A stretch of DNA of 64,000 bases from Oceanobacillus sojae (lineage in GTDB: Bacteria; Bacillota; Bacilli; Bacillales; Amphibacillaceae), in NCBI RefSeq assembly GCF_900162665.1, contig NZ_LT727813.1:1044603-1108602 (forward strand), read 5' to 3'. The position numbers and the translations under genes are program-made. Position 1 is the first letter of the stretch. Each line of letters begins with the position of its first letter. This document shows positions 61,705 to 64,000 of the stretch, in pieces. The notes below the pieces were generated by a model. The model saw only the letters and a program-made list of their open reading frames with translations. It made no database searches and had not been told where the DNA came from.

Positions 61705-64000
61705 TTAATCCGTCTCCTTTAGTTCCCCTTTCATACAACGGCTTAAAAAATCTTTCATCTTCTCTTCAATGTGACCTTCAACTGTCTTTAACCTAAGGAT
61801 CGGGATATTTACCCTGTTTAGAATAGCATTTTTTTGAGTATCTCTTTCTATTTGAACAGGTTCATCATGACTGCCTCCATCAACTTCAATAACGCCTAAA
61901 GGAGCCTTACCCACTTTGTAATAGATTACAAAATCGCAGTTGGATTTTTGCTGCATAAATTCCTTTTCGCGTGGTGTAAAGGAATTATTCACTATAGAAA
62001 CAAGTTGGATTAAATCTACTTGCATATGAAACTTTAATAATTTAAAGTTATCTTGATTCAGAATATCTTTTAATAGTAGACGAACAATTTTTTCTGACTT
62101 TTTCTGAGGATCTGAATAATCTAATCGGGCATTTAATTCATCCAATGACTTGTCGTATTCATCATAAAGTAGATCAAATGCCGACACTACCGGGCTATCA
62201 TAAATATGCTCTGATTTTGCATAATATTTGATATATCTTGTTAGAGCCGCAATACTTTGATTATTCTTTGTAAAAACTTCATTTCCAGTTACTAATGTGA
62301 ATTTATTAATTGCTCTTGAAACAGCAACATTGATTAAAGAAGGATTGTCTACAAAGCTCATATGCTTTTGACTATCCTTCTTTTTATCGAGAACTGTAGA
62401 GAATATAATTTCCTTACACTCTCTCCCCTGAAATTTATGTGTTGTATCTTTCGTAATTTCTTGCGGAAAATATTTTTCGGATAAATTCACTTGTTTTCTA
62501 TAAGGAGCAATAAAACCGACATTATCTTTATCACTCCATCCAATTTCCAATATCGATTCAAGTTCCCTTAGATTGGTAAGATTTCTTGTATGGGTTCCTT
62601 TTGATGTAATAATTAATTCAATGGAAGACTCTCCGTTATCATGTGTCATTGGAATAAGCTGGTTATCGTAAAATTGTTGATTACAAAACTGAATAATTCT
62701 CGGATGGCATCTATAATGCTCTTTTAACATTGTCGAAGGAACTTCTTCTTTGAAAAGCTCAACAAAAGAATCCAATAAGCTATATTTGCCACAGTCATAA
62801 TATTCAGCCGGGCAACTAACCTCTGCTTTTTCAGGTATATGAGGTAATTGCTTGCGATCACCAACAACAATTACATTCTTTGCACAGCCTAAGCTCAAAA
62901 TCCCTGGTACAATATCCTGTTGCGAAGCTTCATCAATGATAATATAGTCTAATACCGCTCCATCAGCGATTGAATTAACGATAGAGTGCGTGCTGCTTCC
63001 TATTACCGGAAACCGCTTTATGAACTTACTAAACTCTTTTCTATTTTTATAGCTTTTAGTTGTAAAAGGCTCTGTCGATGATAGGATTGTTTCTGCCAAC
63101 TGATTTTTTAAGTATTTCATGGAATTAACGGTTAGCTCTTCAAGTAAGTTTTGGAAGCCACTTTCCTTTAACTCCTCTTCACATTCATTTAATTGTTGTT
63201 CTTTTTGCTGTAGCATCTTGTCGTAATAAGCAAATTGCAGTGAATAAATAAAATTTATACGCTCAGAGTAATTACTTAAGAATCGGGTTCTAATTATTTT
63301 GAATTCTAAGAGCAAACGGCATTTATTTTTAAATGAAACCCGTTCTTTCAATAGGGTGTTAATGTAAGCCATTAAATCAGTTATTTTTTGAGGTCTCAAC
63401 TTATATTTTCCCAAATCCTTTAACTCGACAGATGTATTCTTTTTTAACCATTCCTCCAAATACTGTTTTTCGATACTTAGTTCGTTAATTTCCGCTATCA
63501 GTTGAGAAGCTGTGTTTTTTGTTTTCAAATGCCGCTTTATTTTTTCGAGCATATTATCTATTGCTTCTATTTGAATGGTTTCATTTGCTGTTTTAGCGGA
63601 AGGCGGTTTTCCTATATTAGCAAAAAAAGCATCTTTATTATCAGCGTTTCCAAGCTTAGCAACCAAATACTCCAAATCATCTTTCGCCATTTTTTCATAG
63701 ACGTTCTCAACAGCAGTATTATTGTTTGAAACAACTGCGACCGTTTTTTGATTTACTAAAATATTAGATATAATATTAAGGATAGTTTGTGTCTTCCCTG
63801 TTCCTGGAGGTCCTTCTATAATACTTATTTGAGATGAAAAGGCATTTTTGACAGCTTGAAATTGACTTTCATTCAATCCAAACGGGAATATAAGATGCTC
63901 TAACGCAGTTCTTGTTGTATTTTGCCCATAGCAGTATGCATGTAGCGCTGTTTCTGAATGAGGAGTAACCTTTTCTAGTTGACGAAGGATATTTTGAGCT
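61705..64000 (-). CDS. Superfamily 1 helicase with C-terminal DUF2726-like nuclease domain (5' end outside window)
   Basis: The visible part is 765 residues; the frame is open to the window edge (AQNILRQLEKVTPHSETALH upstream of the first Met). Helicase motifs are Walker A IEGPPGTGKTQT, Walker B YIIIDEASQQD, VVGDRKQLPHIP, LKEHYRCHPRII, GFIAPYRKQ and HKFQGRECKEIIFSTV, and INVAVSRAINKFTLVTG. The C-terminal region (about 580-700) FVIYYKVGKAPLGVIEVDGGSHDEP with RDTQKNAIL resembles DUF2726/PD-(D/E)XK domains. A central coiled coil lies between motifs I and II. It may act in DNA repair or in defence; the context is too short to decide. Confidence 0.82.
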   Translation of the reverse strand, partial: AQNILRQLEKVTPHSETALHAYCYGQNTTRTALEHLIFPFGLNESQFQAVKNAFSSQISIIEGPPGTGKTQTILNIISNILVNQKTVAVVSNNNTAVENVYEKMAKDDLEYLVAKLGNADNKDAFFANIGKPPSAKTANETIQIEAIDNMLEKIKRHLKTKNTASQLIAEINELSIEKQYLEEWLKKNTSVELKDLGKYKLRPQKITDLMAYINTLLKERVSFKNKCRLLLEFKIIRTRFLSNYSERINFIYSLQFAYYDKMLQQKEQQLNECEEELKESGFQNLLEELTVNSMKYLKNQLAETILSSTEPFTTKSYKNRKEFSKFIKRFPVIGSSTHSIVNSIADGAVLDYIIIDEASQQDIVPGILSLGCAKNVIVVGDRKQLPHIPEKAEVSCPAEYYDCGKYSLLDSFVELFKEEVPSTMLKEHYRCHPRIIQFCNQQFYDNQLIPMTHDNGESSIELIITSKGTHTRNLTNLRELESILEIGWSDKDNVGFIAPYRKQVNLSEKYFPQEITKDTTHKFQGRECKEIIFSTVLDKKKDSQKHMSFVDNPSLINVAVSRAINKFTLVTGNEVFTKNNQSIAALTRYIKYYAKSEHIYDSPVVSAFDLLYDEYDKSLDELNARLDYSDPQKKSEKIVRLLLKDILNQDNFKLLKFHMQVDLIQLVSIVNNSFTPREKEFMQQKSNCDFVIYYKVGKAPLGVIEVDGGSHDEPVQIERDTQKNAILNRVNIPILRLKTVEGHIEEKMKDFLSRCMKGELKETD

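Overview
The window comes from a low-GC, endospore-forming member of the Bacillaceae, most like Oceanobacillus/Virgibacillus. The evidence is the cwlD-salA-gerD-kbaA block in the Bacillus subtilis order, a CotD-type spore coat protein, strong AGGAGG ribosome binding sites with occasional TTG/GTG starts, and many T-tailed intrinsic terminators. The genus is an inference. No rRNA, tRNA or CRISPR array was seen.

Layout. 0-4 kb: sporulation and germination genes kbaA, gerD, salA, cwlD, with a 149-bp tandem repeat between salA and cwlD. 4-7 kb: three DUF948-type membrane proteins and a YihY-family protein. 7-15 kb: an Eis-like acetyltransferase, an Asp/Glu-racemase-like protein, gndA, cotD, a CYP152 peroxygenase, membrane proteins and two gene remnants. 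15-20 kb: a sulfur-type locus (ATC hydrolase, LysR regulator, SsuABC-like ABC importer). 20-24 kb: a VOC protein, decayed AhpD-like and TetR genes, an Rpn nuclease and a PspA operon. 24-27 kb: a SAM riboswitch in front of an SDR, an NhaC-family transporter and luxS. 27-35 kb: a PadR/HAAS pair, a truncated TnpB beside a truncated paiB, paiA, MarR and an ABC-2 exporter. 35-42 kb: an aminotransferase, an isochorismatase, pcp, a second PadR with two operators, and a histidine kinase/response regulator pair beside a membrane protein preceded by four phased repeats. 42-43 kb: an intact TnpB. 43-49 kb: a MalT-type LuxR regulator divergent from a Rex-controlled small ORF and adhE. 49-54 kb: an MBL hydrolase with a leader, XRE-cupin with azlCD, and hxlAB/hxlR. 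54-61 kb: an MFS transporter and an antiterminator-controlled beta-glucoside PTS operon (bglP-bglH-licT). 61-64 kb: a DUF6944 repetitive protein and the 3' part of a superfamily 1 helicase that runs off the window end.

How the genes work together. Several units carry their own regulator and visible control sites: S-box for luxS recycling, RAT/terminator plus cre for beta-glucosides, a Rex box for adhE, HxlR for the ribulose monophosphate genes, and palindromes in front of both PadR genes and the MarR gene. The more unusual items are the 149-bp repeats upstream of salA (each complete unit holds a 13-codon ORF and a hairpin with a compensatory base change), the SAM-controlled SDR-transporter-luxS operon, the paiB/TnpB junction, and the array of four 11-bp phased repeats near the two-component genes. 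Coding starts were adjusted where a ribosome binding site clearly selects a different codon from the longest open frame.
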